From the NCBI GenBank assembly GCA_037039685.1, contig JAWNGF010000003.1, positions 5,436,571-5,500,570 of the forward strand: DNA of 64,000 nucleotides, given 5' to 3'. Position numbers and translations under genes: made by a program. Below the pieces are notes generated by a model, which searched no databases, was not told the origin of the DNA, and worked only from the letters and a program-made list of their open reading frames with translations. Position 1 is the stretch's first letter; each line of letters starts with the position of its first letter. This DNA is from Ceratobasidium sp. AG-K (lineage: Eukaryota; Basidiomycota; Agaricomycetes; Cantharellales; Ceratobasidiaceae). Positions 1 to 11,062 of the stretch are shown piece by piece.

Positions 1-611
1 TGCTCGCGATTGATTGAGCGGTTTTAGTCTGAGTGGTTAGAAAGGCTGCGTCGTCGGCAGTAAATGATTCGTGCTTCTTAACACCCACTTCGAGGGATCT
101 GGACGTGCCAGGTACGCCGTTAATTATGACTTAGGATGTGATAAATTTCTACTTGCCGAGGATCTGCGCCTCTAACCATGTCAACCTGTTTGCCATTCTT
201 GATGAACAAGAAGGTGGGCATAGCAGTTATTTTATATTGCTAAGGGAGGGTGTCAGATTGGAAATTTCAGTAAGTTCGAATATAGATGCCTACTCTCGCT
301 ACGTCCTGCGCTGCATCAACGTCACACTTTAGGAACTTGACTTGAGGATGTGACTTGGCCAGAGATTCATAGCGTGGTGCGATCTGGTGGCAAGGCCCAC
401 ACCTATGGAAGAATCATTCAAAGACAATTCAGATCGGTTAAGCCATGCTACTACTTACCAAGTGGCATGAAAGTCAATCACCTGCATTGACTACTGGTCA
501 GTTCTCACGACGAACGCTGGACAGTCCGACATCACATACCACTAACTGCGACTTGGCAGCTTCAAGGATTTGTGAAAGGTGCGATAACGAAGAGACGTGA
601 ACTATGCTCAT
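1..611 (-). CDS. Thioredoxin-like protein (3' end outside window)
   Basis: Five exons on the minus strand (611-540, 481-459, 402-294, 239-157, 98-1) splice into one frame. The protein starts MSIVHVSSLSHL and carries the thioredoxin redox motif in DFHATWCGPCHQIAP, then the cis-Pro motif TAMPTFLFIKNG and VRGADP. Family members reduce protein disulfides in cytosol or nucleus through the CGPC cysteines. The frame is still open at base 1 after about 128 residues, with a Lys/Thr-rich stretch following the thioredoxin fold. This fits a longer TXNL1-type protein with a C-terminal PITH domain, but that domain is outside the window, so it is a guess. The intron at 156-99 needs a GC donor (GCAAGTA) to keep the frame. 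The start was chosen because the upstream residues match the usual thioredoxin N-terminus and exon 1 ends in phase. Confidence 0.85.
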
Positions 612-904
612 GACAAGGAACTAAGAGAAGATGGTCCAAAAGCTGGTCGAGCGGAAGTTTAATATCGCTCGAAGGAGCGATGGGGTCGTAGTTGAGTTCA
701 AGCCTCCACGGGGAGCACCTTGGCCGTGACCATGGCGCTATATAAACGAATCTTGGGGTGACCAATGCCTTCGAGTAAATTCTGGCGGAGCTCGCAACCG
801 AGCTCATGAGACACGACGCTGATTGATGTGTTTCATTACCGAGGTCGATGGCCGTGTTGGATTAGTAACAATGAGGATGTGTTATGTCAGCCACGCGCTT
901 ACAG

Positions 905-1590
905 CGGTTCGTAATAGTATTTTCCAAGAGCTGAAAAAACATGTCATTTCAGATCAAGGACTAAGCCAGACAAACTGACCTCTCGGACGCATTTCGGAGG
1001 CTACGATCATATAAGTTATAATGGCGTGATCGCCTCGCTGGGCCGCATTGAATGATACAGGTAGCTAGACAAAATAGATCGATTAGAACAAGTCGGCTGT
1101 TTTCAGTAATATCCACTTTTTGAAACAATGCGATACATGTCCGGCTTCTTACTGAGGGAAGAACAGTAAATTATTGATTAGAATACATTGGGATAAGAGT
1201 TAAAGCAATTGATTCCTGTATTGATGAGAAAGCGAACAAATTGTAACCCCCTCCCCGTCCATCTCTCTCCAATTTCATCAAATCGTCACTATTTTACTTG
1301 TTATTTGTTTTCACAGTGGTTAAGATACTCGTATTATAGCATCAGACTGATTGTGCTCCATGTCACTACAGATGGTCGATTTTTCTGAAAGCAGCCGACT
1401 GGTTCTGATCGATCTATTTTGTCTAGCTACCCGTATCATTCAATGCGCCCCAGCAAGACAATCACGCCGTTATCACTTATATGATCGTAGCCTCTGAAAT
1501 GCGTCCGAGAGGTTAGTTTGTCTGGTTTAGTCCTTGATCTGAAATGACATGTTTTTTCGGCGCTTGGAAAACCCGCCATAAACCGAACCG
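905..1590. repeat. Large inverted repeat, MITE/foldback-like element
   Basis: About 190-200 bp around 905-1112 reappears as its reverse complement around 1375-1590. The arms agree at most positions and differ by scattered substitutions and a short indel. They share the stretches GTCATTTCAGATCAAGGACT and TAGCTAGACAAAATAGATCG. The centre (about 1113-1374) is AT-rich and has no open frame. Long arms with a non-coding centre suggest a degenerate foldback or MITE-like element. The outer ends are fuzzy and I could not fix a target-site duplication. It lies between the divergently transcribed thioredoxin and aldo-keto reductase genes. Confidence 0.7.
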
Positions 1591-2344
1591 TCTAAGGTCC
1601 CTTGCTAGGTTTTGGTAGAGACTCAGACTGCCGTGCGCACATCTCGTACTCAACGCTCCGCCGGCCGTGACTTGGATTTACATACTCGTGAGTCTCTTGT
1701 GATCAGTTCCCGCAATCAAATGGCTTTCCGCATACTGCGTAGGTGACCTTGTTATACTGGAAAGCGACAAAAAGCATTCGAGTGCAGGTACGTTCATCGT
1801 AGCCAACCACGTTCGTTGCATGCAAAGCCGTAAGGAGTGGTTTACATCTCAACAAATAAATAAGTTATTGCATATACCCAGGAAACACTTGACGATACGA
1901 GCAAGGCGCAATATTTCTTCAATGTTGAATAATTCCGGCGATGCATTTCGTCATCATCACTCTAGCTCGGTGGAGCCATCCCGATGAGAGCAGTAGATGA
2001 CTGCAGAAGGTCGGTCTACAGCCCGAGTGAAAATGCATGGGCGAGCTATTTATAGATCAAGTTGGATATTCCTGCCCGATGCGCTCGTGGTTGCTTACTC
2101 TACCGATCAGGCCAATGGCAGACCAAGAGTCAAGGACGAGGATCTCATAGTAGTGGAGGTTAGGTGGAGGAGAATTGACAATAGCCAACGGATAAGTGGA
2201 GGTAAATACCGGACAAGTGGAGGCCGACGCTTCCCAGCGTTGAAGTCCAACCATCGTCAGACCGATTCCAAAGTATATATAGACCTTCAACTTGAGTATG
2301 AATGTCAGTACCCCAGCATCCGTTCGACGTTTAGCTTCAATAAC
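1591..2344. other. Upstream region of the aldo-keto reductase gene
   Basis: No gene recognised. An open frame runs from 1997 into the reductase start, but its translation shows no family resemblance and is probably leader sequence. A TATATATAG string lies at about 2274-2282, some 65 bp before the chosen ATG, and could be a core promoter element. Confidence 0.4.
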
Positions 2345-3902
2345 ATGACTGTCGCCACAACCACCACCCCTCGCCGTATCGGGAACGACACGATTCCCGC
2401 TATTGGATTCGGGACGATGGTAGGGATATGATGCCACACAAAATCATATGGGTCATTTACCTCGCTTGTAGGGACTAGGAGGACGTACATACGCGCCAGG
2501 ACAACTGGTATCAACTGACAACGAGCCTAGGCTTCAGGTACGCGGCTAAACCGAACCTTAGCTAAGTCACACTAATATCTCGGGACAGGTGCTTGACAAA
2601 GTCTTTGAGATGGGATGCACTCACTGGGACACTGCCAATGTTTACGTGAGCCATACATATACCCTATTTGAGAACTTACTCACGATGTTCACAATAGGGT
2701 GACGCTGAGGAGTTGATTGGTAACTGGTTCAAGCGTACTGGCAAACGCAACCAGGTATGCCTTGGTGCCGAGCTTACGGAGTCGCGTATTTCTAACCTTT
2801 ACCCGCGTGCTACAGGTTTTCCTCGCCACAAAGGTTAGTTCAGACGACGCATATATGCCGTATATCTAACACCTCGCCGGCAGTTTGGCTTCACAATGCA
2901 AGGAGGACGTGGTGATCCAGCATAGTAAGTACAACGCTCAAGTCCCAATACACGCAACTCCGCTAATTCTTCGATCTTAGCGTCAAAGAATGCATTGAGC
3001 AATCCTTGCAGAAGTTAGGCGTAGACACTATTGATTTATACTACGTGCATCGCATCGACAAGACCGTGCCAATTGAAGTTACGATGAACGCCCTGGTGGA
3101 GCTAGTCGAGTACGTAGAAACGTCCCCTAGATATCTCGTTTCTCACTCGGCTTCTCAGAGCTGGCAAGATTCGGTATATTGGGCTCTCGCAGCCATCGCC
3201 AACAACCTTGCGTCGTGCACACAAAGTCCACCCAATTGCGGCCATTCAGGTCGAGGTGAATAGCTCACTACTCCTTATGTTGAGCTGGAACTAACGGGTG
3301 AATATGTCTAGTACTCCCCTTTTGAATTGACCGTGGAACAAAAAGGCCATCTCCTCGAGACTGCCCGCGAGCTCGGTGTGGCGGTGGTTGCATATGCTCC
3401 TCTCAGTCGCGGTCTCCTCACAGGACAAGTCGTAAGGCAAATGGTTCGATCACCGTCTCATATGCTGACGCCTCTCGCGATAGACGTCGCCTGAAGACTT
3501 TGCTGAAGATGATATGAGGAAGACCATGCCCAAATACTCGGCAGAGAATTTCTCCAAGATTACGACTCTGGTGAACAAGTTCAAGGAGATTGGAGAGAAG
3601 CACAAAGTCACTTCTGGTCAGGTAGCGCTCGCGTTTGTGCTTGCTCAAGGTGACGATATCATTCCGATCCCAGGGTAAGCGTCTTTGAACCAACATCCTT
3701 GCCCACACTCACGATCAACCTTGTATGTGACAGATCTCAGCGGGTAAAGTACATTGAAGAAAACTTTAATGCGCAGCAGCTCAAGCTAGCACCCGAGGAG
3801 GTCGATGCGCTTCGGCAGCTGATAACCGAGACCGAGCTTACAGGAGATCAGTACCCAGCCTGGGCCCAGGCGATGCTATATGCGGACACCCCGGAGTTCT
3901 AA
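2345..3902 (+). CDS. Aldo-keto reductase
   Basis: Eleven exons (2345-2419, 2472-2537, 2589-2645, 2698-2754, 2816-2833, 2884-2924, 2981-3109, 3159-3255, 3312-3428, 3484-3674, 3734-3902) give exactly 339 codons including the stop, the usual length of the family. NADPH-dependent aldo-keto reductases reduce aldehydes and ketones in the cytosol using a TIM barrel. The catalytic tetrad is visible: Asp in HWDTANVYG, Tyr in the same motif, Lys in FLATKFGF, and His in LYYVHRID. The cofactor-side motif IPIPGSQRVKYIEEN is intact. The family resembles the AKR13/yakC group; the substrate cannot be told. One exon is only 18 nt and encodes VFLATK, including the catalytic Lys. All introns appear to be GT-AG. 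Confidence 0.93.
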
Positions 3903-4462
3903 GTTACATTTTGTGCTCAATACTAGAGAATCTGACATCCACATTGTCGCTACGATGAAATTACACATGGTTTGATTAAAGAGCCCCTGAAAAGTCAGGG
4001 TGAATGTCCTATTGCGCTGGTTTGGTGCCGTATGCCCAGCTTGATGTAGGGAACCGGCGGCCGACGGGCTGATGCGAAAGAGTTCAGGCTAGCTTTACCC
4101 TGAAATTCTCTCGGTCTGAAAAGGCTATATGAGATTGATCATTAGGCCAACGTACGCACACTGGGATAGAATGACACGTCCAGTGTGAGCAAGATCCTTG
4201 GCACTCGCCCCAAGTTTCAGACAAGACCCCAGAGAGCATGTCCCAGTGCATGTTTAAGGCCACACACAACAAGACGAAGATAACGTTAAAATGACACCCC
4301 ACCACCCACACGAACCTGTGTAATTTATCTCACAGCCCGTCTCGTCCAACCCCCGACACAGGTCCGCTTAGTCATCGTGGCAGTGTACTGTGGGTAGAGT
4401 CGTCCACCAAATATCACTTGGCCAACGACGACCAGTCTGGACACTGGTCCGAATCAACGACA
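3903..4462. other. Intergenic, nothing recognised
   Basis: Spacer between the 3' end of the aldo-keto reductase and the NIPA transporter gene. No conserved coding frame, RNA gene or repeat was seen. It must hold the terminator of the first gene and the promoter of the second. Confidence 0.5.
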
Positions 4463-6855
4463 ATGTCAACAGCAACAAGCTCGGCGTCGGCGTCGGCCAC
4501 CACGACGGGGGTGAGCGCAAGCCTAACGATGCCGCCCCAGTTCAAAACCGTCGGTGAGCGGTCGTGCCAAGTGATTGCCGCCCGTGCTAATACTTTTCAG
4601 GAATTGTCCTTGCGGTCGTGTCCGGCCTGCTCATCGGGAGCAGTTTTGTGCTCAAAAAGGTGAGCTGTCGTGCTCCAGAGTGAAAAGGATGCTGATTTGG
4701 ATTATCCGAGTAGAAAGGTACGGATTGTCGTCATCCGAGCGCCACCCGCTGAGTACGCGTTTAGGATTGGTCCAGAGTCAGGCGGGAGGGCCGGCGGGAG
4801 AAGGCGTGGCCTATCTCAAGTCGGTATGTGTACACTCGACTGGCGCTGTGTCTATTCACTCGGATTAGGGAATGTGGTGGTCTGGGATGATAATTATGAT
4901 AATAGGAGAGATATGCAACTTTGCTGGTGAGTCCACACTTCTCGTCTCTCTTCGATACTAACTGCTAGCAGCGTATGCATTCGTGGAAGCCATCGTAGTC
5001 GTACGTTGCCATCCTTCCCACTCCACTCCATCTCATGCACTGCCCGCAGACACCCCTCGGAGCCCTTTCGGTAGTCGTCTGCGCCATCATGTCATCATTT
5101 TTCCTCAACGAGAAGCTCACGTTCTTTGGCTGGGTCGGGTGCTTCCTCTGCATCGTAAGTTCATTCACCGCGTTTTGAACGCGCCTAACATTGCCCAGGT
5201 CGGCTCGGTCATTATCGCTCTCAACGGACCAAAAGAAACATCGGTGGGCCAAATTCGAGAATTTCAAAAATATTTCTTGTCGGTTGGGTTTCTGGTGTAT
5301 GGCGGACTTGCGATCGCCGCGGCCATTGTTATCGTGTTCTTTGTGGCCCCCAAGTGAGTTTACCCCCGTAATTTGGACTCTTACTAACTCGAACTAGGTA
5401 TGGCAACAAGTCGATGCTCTGGTACATTACCGTATGTAGCTTGATTGGCGGCTTAAGTGTCAGTTGCACACAAGCTCTTGGTTCGAGCATCGTGCTCAGT
5501 ATCCGTGGAGATAACCAAGCAAGTACCTTCGTGGCGCGCTGTCACAAAAACTAATTTTGCCGCAGTTTACTTATTGGTTTACTTATTTTGTACTCGTTTT
5601 TGTGATTGTTACTCTGGGTAAGCCTATTCTCCATTTCCCAACTCGGTCTAACTCTTCCCAGTCATCGAGGTCTACTACCTCAACATGGCCCTGGCACTAT
5701 TCAACACTGCAATGGGTACGTTTCATCGATTCCATTGAACACGTAGACTTACTCGGCCAATCAAGTTACCCCAACATACTATGTTCTCTTCACATTCTGT
5801 ACACTAGTCACCTCTGTTGTAAGTTTACCGTTATCCAGTCGACTCGGCTCACACCTTGCAGGTCCTATACCAAGGCCTCAAAGCCTCTGTCACCTCGATC
5901 ATAACCGTCGTGATGGGCTTCCTCGTCATCTGTAAGTCCACTGCCACACAAAGGCCCCACCTAACCCTGTGCAGGCGCCGGAATCACAATCCTCCAAATG
6001 TCCAAAGTGGACCCAACAACCCTCTCCAACCTCGACCGAAAATCCACGATACTACTCGCCGCAAACCGCCAAACCCAAGACGCCGAAAAGGGCGAATCGA
6101 GCGCGATTGAAGAGCCCGGGGTGGACGCGATCCGGGGCAGCTTTGGCGCAATCGGGAGTATCATCCGCGCGCGCAGTATTGCGAGCAGCAAAGGTACGAT
6201 TCGATCCCGGCATGCGGTGCACGGCCACTCGCGCGACGACAGTGGCAGCACGGTCGGACGGTTGCCGTCCCTCGGTGGAATGAAGCGCCACCAATTGTTT
6301 GATAACCCCGTACCGCCGATGCCCGAAGACGCCGCCGAGCGAATTTCCATGTACTCGCACATGCGGCCGATTTCCGAACGGACCGACGACGGGAGGAAAC
6401 CAGCTATTCAGTTTAGGCAGGCTGATTTGGCGGGGCACGATCACCTCTCGGCTGACCGCGAGGGACAACAAGCCGAGCTCGCGTTGGACGATTTCATTCA
6501 GCGCACAACGAGTCCGTTGAATCCGCCTCCAGTGGCGAGTCCCCGACAGCTGTACGACGACCCGTATGCGCCGCGGACGGGGTTTAGGCCGCATGCGGTA
6601 CGCCAGGAATCGCTCGCGTCGTTGCCTGGAACCGGTACCACTTCGCCTGACCACGTCGAGAGTCCGCCGCGAGCGGGACAGGGCCGGTTCCAACGGACGT
6701 ATCCCCAGGACCGAGAAATGGACCGAGAGGAAACGATGAGTCTGGTCGGCGCACGCGAGATGGGATTCGATCAGTCGGGACGGGACAGCGAGGAGTTGGC
6801 TCCGGGAGTGACGAATGGCGGGATCCGGTTGTTGCCGAGTTTGCCTAGGCGGTGA
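4463..6855 (+). CDS. NIPA-type magnesium transporter
   Basis: Many short exons splice into a multi-pass membrane protein of the NIPA/DUF803 family, which moves Mg2+ across plasma or endosomal membranes. Readable family segments in order are [81 protein letters not shown] and [19 protein letters not shown]. The last exon, from about 5975, adds a hydrophilic Ser/Arg/Asp-rich cytosolic tail of roughly 280 residues. Exons 1 and 2 are 4463-4553 and 4601-4659. The next exon is only 4 nt (4714-4717, AAAG) and is needed to restore the conserved SFVLKKKGL motif before exon 4765-4823. The ATG at 4463 was chosen because no ATG precedes it in frame and the N-terminus is Ser/Thr-rich, as in fungal homologues. 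Confidence 0.9.
4714..4717 (+). other. 4-nt microexon AAAG in the NIPA gene
   Basis: Intron 4660-4713 (GTGAGC...TAG) and intron 4718-4764 (GTACGG...TTTAG) flank AAAG. Together with the first two bases of the following exon it encodes Lys-Gly, giving the family motif KKKG. Skipping it shifts the frame. Confidence 0.75.
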
Positions 6856-6986
6856 AACGAACATTATGATAGATGTATCATGGACTATATATCCGACTGT
6901 AGCCTCATTGAATCTATATCCTTTACGAATTCACAAGCGAATAAAGACTATGTATGCATACAAACTGTGCATACAGGGTTTTAGGT

Positions 6987-7961
6987 CTATCCAATGATGA
7001 TCTTGCCCTCGGCCTCGTTGAAGTCGTGCTCGGGGACTTCGAGGTTGAGCTGCGAGGGATGAGTGAGAGTAGGATGAGAAACGGAGACACTTACTGGAGC
7101 AGGGCCCTTTCGGATGCGACCCGAGATGTCATAGTGAGAACCGTGGCACGGGCAGAACCTGGGGACGTCAGTCGGAGCGCATATGGCCTGGATGCACTTA
7201 CCATCCTCCATAGTCACCGCTCTCGCCAATAGGAACACATCCGAGATGGGTGCAGACACCGAGCATGACCAACCACTCGGGCTTCTTGGTCCTGGCATCG
7301 TCGGTCTCGGGGTCACGCAAGCTCTTGACGTCGACGGTATTGGCCTCGTCGATTTCTTCCTGGGTGCGATGGCGGATAAACACGGGCTTTCCACGCCATT
7401 TGACGATGACGTTCTTGCCCTCGGGAATAGCGTTCATGTCAACCTCGACCTTGGCCAGGGCAAGGACATCGGCAGACGCAGACATGCTTGCCAAAAAGTC
7501 GGTGACGGTCGACTTGGCCGCAGTCGCCCCGAGCACACCCATCGAGCCAATCATAAAGTAGTTCAATGCGCGGTTTGAGTCTTGGGACGATGCGCGGTAC
7601 GGGCTAAAGTCGGGCACTTGGCTCGTGTCCCGGCGCGAGACGATGCTGGTATGCACGCCCCGGGCAGAACCGGGAACAGTCGGAAGGGCTACAACAGTCA
7701 GCCCAGAAATCACAATAAAATAGCTGGCTCACTATTTACACGGCTCCTGGCTGCCAGTCCGTTGGGCGACAGACGGACCGACGAGGCCCATGGCTGGGGG
7801 CGATCCGAGCGTGTAGTGGGACCATCGTGGTGGTCGTGGTGGTCACCGCCGACAGCACGTGCAGCAAAGTTGATTCCACGGGCGACGGGCACGCCGGTGG
7901 CAGTGACATGGGCGGTGGGCGGCAGACTGACCAGAGTGCGGTTCACGACGCGGGCAGCCAT
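6987..7961 (-). CDS. RIP1: Rieske iron-sulfur subunit of the cytochrome bc1 complex
   Basis: Four minus-strand exons encode the Rieske protein of mitochondrial complex III, which passes electrons from ubiquinol to cytochrome c1. The start [10 protein letters not shown] opens an Arg/Ala-rich presequence for mitochondrial import. It is followed by [20 protein letters not shown] and the membrane anchor [19 protein letters not shown]. The [2Fe-2S] ligand boxes are both intact, CTHLGC and CPCHGSHYD, and the disulfide cysteines lie inside them. The C-terminus is [20 protein letters not shown]. The intron between the two cluster boxes splits the Trp codon of GGWFCPC. The His/Asp-rich stretch in the presequence is unusual but precedes the mature domain. 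This is a single-copy housekeeping gene in fungi. Confidence 0.96.
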
Positions 7962-9297
7962 GGTGGTGATTGTCGAGGTGGGAATCTCAGAAATTGACAG
8001 GTAATGTAACGCCCAAGCGCCGGCCAATCCCGCGTCCGACGTTGACTTGCCCTCGCCCCTATCCACCATCCTCACCACACTGCATAATGCTTGTAATGCT
8101 AGCGTGTCAATGCCGAATTATGGCCTAGCTGCTGGTTGATGGTTCTGTACCACCAACAACGGGGGAGAAAAAGCCCCTGCCGACCAGCGTCCAAGGATAA
8201 AACTGGCGTTGTATCAATACCTTACTGAACGAACTGCCGATCCAACTCACGCAACACATCAAGGCCCACGATAGACGATGGCCCGTATCAAAAACATCCT
8301 CGAAAACAGCCGAGAAGATACGATGGCAATCTCCTTCCGACCATGAGATGAGATCATGGTCTTACACGCGTGTGGGGCCCGGACACCGGTAAGTTCCATC
8401 CTTCTTCAACGTTTTGTCTCGCTTTATATACAATCCCTCTGTAGTCCACACTCTTTGGTCGGTCCCACGGTTGGTCGTGATCACTATCCTTGAATTGGCA
8501 ACGGATGTCCCATCACAGATGCCGGTTACAGTTTGGGTAAGCACCGTAACAATTCCCCACCGTATTCACTCGAATAATTTCGGCATTTCGTGTAGTATCG
8601 TTGCTAAAGACGTCATCATACGATTCAACCTTCTGTGCTTGTCTATCACCCACTCGTCGGACCTTGCCTAGCTCAATGCCATACCTTGCCTGGTTTCCAA
8701 CCATGTCGTGGCAGGCCTAGAGAGTTGTTGATCCGGTGTGTATGACCAACAGGGGCAGGGTAATCGAGGCAAGTCGATTGGGTCCTCTGTAAATCCTAAT
8801 CCTCAAGTTGTTCTTTTATAGTATCCATCGAGCAGGAGTATATAACGTGATTCGAGATAAGGCTGGAACCCTCGACATACGCCCCGAGGCTACCCCGAAC
8901 CCAGTGCATACACCGGCCGCCTCGGAAACAATTCATTTCACAAGAGGTACGCCGCTGACCCAAACAAAGGCGGCGTTCTGACACCTTTATGCAGGCAAAC
9001 ACACATAACCCTAGACACGGCAACATTGCGAATGACGGAGACACGTTTCGGGGGATTCCGCGAGCCCTCTGCCCGGCATGGAACGAGGAAGCACGCCGCC
9101 ATTCTCACGGTCGCGACGAGCGTCGGCGACAAAAGAGTCAGTGTGGCTTGTGGTGGTGTACATAGATAGAATGCAATGATGGTATGACGCACGAGGCTTG
9201 CGCACGGACCGCCTGGCAGACGAGCGTCGGGGCGGAGATAAGCGCCGACGAGTTGATCACGTTGTCTACCATCATCATCATCCCGCCGCCCACCACG
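7962..9297. other. Intergenic, no confident gene
   Basis: This lies between the divergent Rieske and PWWP genes. Short open frames exist on both strands near 8360-8700 and 8800-9550, but none shows a domain, a family motif or a plausible exon chain. The sequence next to 7961 and 9298 must carry the two promoters. Confidence 0.5.
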
Positions 9298-10639
9298 ATG
9301 GCTCAAGACAAGAAAGAATCCGACGTCAAGTACGAAGTGGGAAACGTGGTGATTGGCAAGGTCAAAGGATACCCTCCGTGGCCAGGCGAGGTGTGCAAAT
9401 TTTATCAACAAGACCAAGCACAATAACAATGTTTTTAGGTGATTGATCCCGACGCTGCGCCGACACGGGTCAAGCAGGAGCGCCCAGTGTCCAAAAAGGT
9501 TACGTTTTATTGCGTGCGGTTCTTTCCGGTGGGCGACCAGTGAGTGCATTCATCTATTAACAACGAGTTGTTGACACTGTCCAGTGCATGGCTGCCGACC
9601 AAGGACGTCTCGCGGCTGCTCCCCCACGAGATCCAGTCGTACCTAGCCGAGCCGTCGAAGCGCAAGGGCGATCTGCTCGAGGGCTACAAGATCGCCAACG
9701 ACCCCCAGGAATGGCGTAAGCAAAAGGACGCTCTTGCCCAGCGCGAAAAGGCCAACGAGGATGCGGGGATTTCCAACGCCAACGAAGACGTCGACGAGCT
9801 GGGCGATGAACCTTCCGAAGACGATGAAGACGAGGACAAAAAGTCCAAGGCAAAGAAACGCAAGCGGGAGAGCGCAGCTGGCGATGAAAAGAAGAAGGGC
9901 AGGAAAAAGGCAGAGGCACCCAAGAAGGGCCGCAAGGCAAAGAAGAGCGCAGAGCAGATTGAGAGCGAGGACGATGAGGACAAGACCCCGGACAAGCCCA
10001 CGTCGTCCAAGGTCGAAAAGGAGCGGCCCACAAAGCGTGCAAAGAAGGAGTCGGTTGCGCCTGCTCCCACCGCGGCCGGCGACGACGAGGGAGACGACGC
10101 AGCCATGGCAAACGACCCCGAGGCAGCCAAGGTCAAGGAGTGGCGCCACAAACTCCAGCGGGCGTTCCTCACCAAGACGTCTCCAGCGGCAGAGGCAAGT
10201 CGGGTCATTTGTGACTGGTTATTCGCTAATCGGACTCGCAGGAAATGGCCGGGTTGGACACGGTGTTTACGACAGTCGAGGAATACGACAAGATGACCGT
10301 CGAATACCTCTCGGTAAGCCACCCGATTTACCTCGGATAAAGCTAACCCCCCCGCAGTACTCCAAAATCGGCAAAGTCATGCGCAAAATCATCCAACTCC
10401 CAAATATCCCCTCGGACGACCAGTACCACTTCCGCCAACGCGCCCAGGCACTCGTCACCAAATGGCAACAGCTCATCACTACCTCGGAGGACGGCAACGG
10501 CAAGGCGGCGTCCACATCGGGTAAAGCCAACTCGACCGGCAAGCCTAAATCAGCCAAGGCAGACGACCAAGACGCACCCGCCGAGCCAGAACCCAACGGC
10601 GCATCAGCCAACGGCACCATGGACGTCGACAAGAGCTGA
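9298..10639 (+). CDS. PWWP-domain chromatin protein
   Basis: Five exons (9298-9390, 9439-9539, 9585-10194, 10242-10313, 10358-10639) give 385 residues. The N-terminal PWWP domain reads VVIGKVKGYPPWPGEV and then VTFYCVRFFPVGDHAWL. PWWP domains bind methylated histone H3 and DNA on nucleosomes. The middle (about residues 110-230) is a highly charged Lys/Glu/Asp tract with several basic clusters (KKRKRE, KKGRKA) that look like nuclear localisation signals. A helical segment follows (WRHKLQRAFL, YSKIGKVMRKIIQLPNIP, FRQRAQALVTKWQQLI), placed like the integrase-binding/TFIIS-N-like bundle of LEDGF-type proteins. Intron 10195-10241 has a GC donor (GCAAGT). The tail is Ser/Ala/Asp-rich. The exact chromatin partner is unknown. 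Confidence 0.9.
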
Positions 10640-11062
10640 ACGGTGGAGTTGTGTGGGAACGGGGCGTCGTGCTAGGGAACGGGGTACTGTGCACTAGGGG
10701 TCCGGCAGGGTGCGCTCTTGGCGGTTGGTCCAAATGTTTCATACGATTTACTCGCTGTGTTTTTCCTCTTTTTTTCTTTTTTATATTAACCCCGTTCTGT
10801 TGTATTTTTTGCCCCCTTCTGCCGTCCGTGTGATTCGTAAGCTCGAAAAACAAACATAAAAGTCAGGTGACTGGCAGTCCCGATGAGGTCTCCCGGCGTC
10901 AATGCGTGCAGACCGGTGATCGGGCTTAGAGTCACAGCTCCTCGAGCTGTAAACTAAATTAAATTATTCTCGCCACCACAGTCGCAATCACGTGGGGTTG
11001 AGGGTTTAAAACTCAATTACCACCCGGGTTTTGGTGGCCAAACCAATACTAAGCAGAGTCCA
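10640..11062. other. Intergenic, nothing recognised
   Basis: Contains a pyrimidine-rich T/C stretch at about 10755-10815 in the 3' flank of the PWWP gene, then spacer up to the F-box gene. No coding signal. Confidence 0.5.

Noticed and set aside
1..60. Possible tRNA-Leu-like start (AGTCTGAGTGGTTAG) at the window edge
   Set aside because: The rest does not fold into a cloverleaf, and this stretch codes for the thioredoxin-like gene on the other strand.
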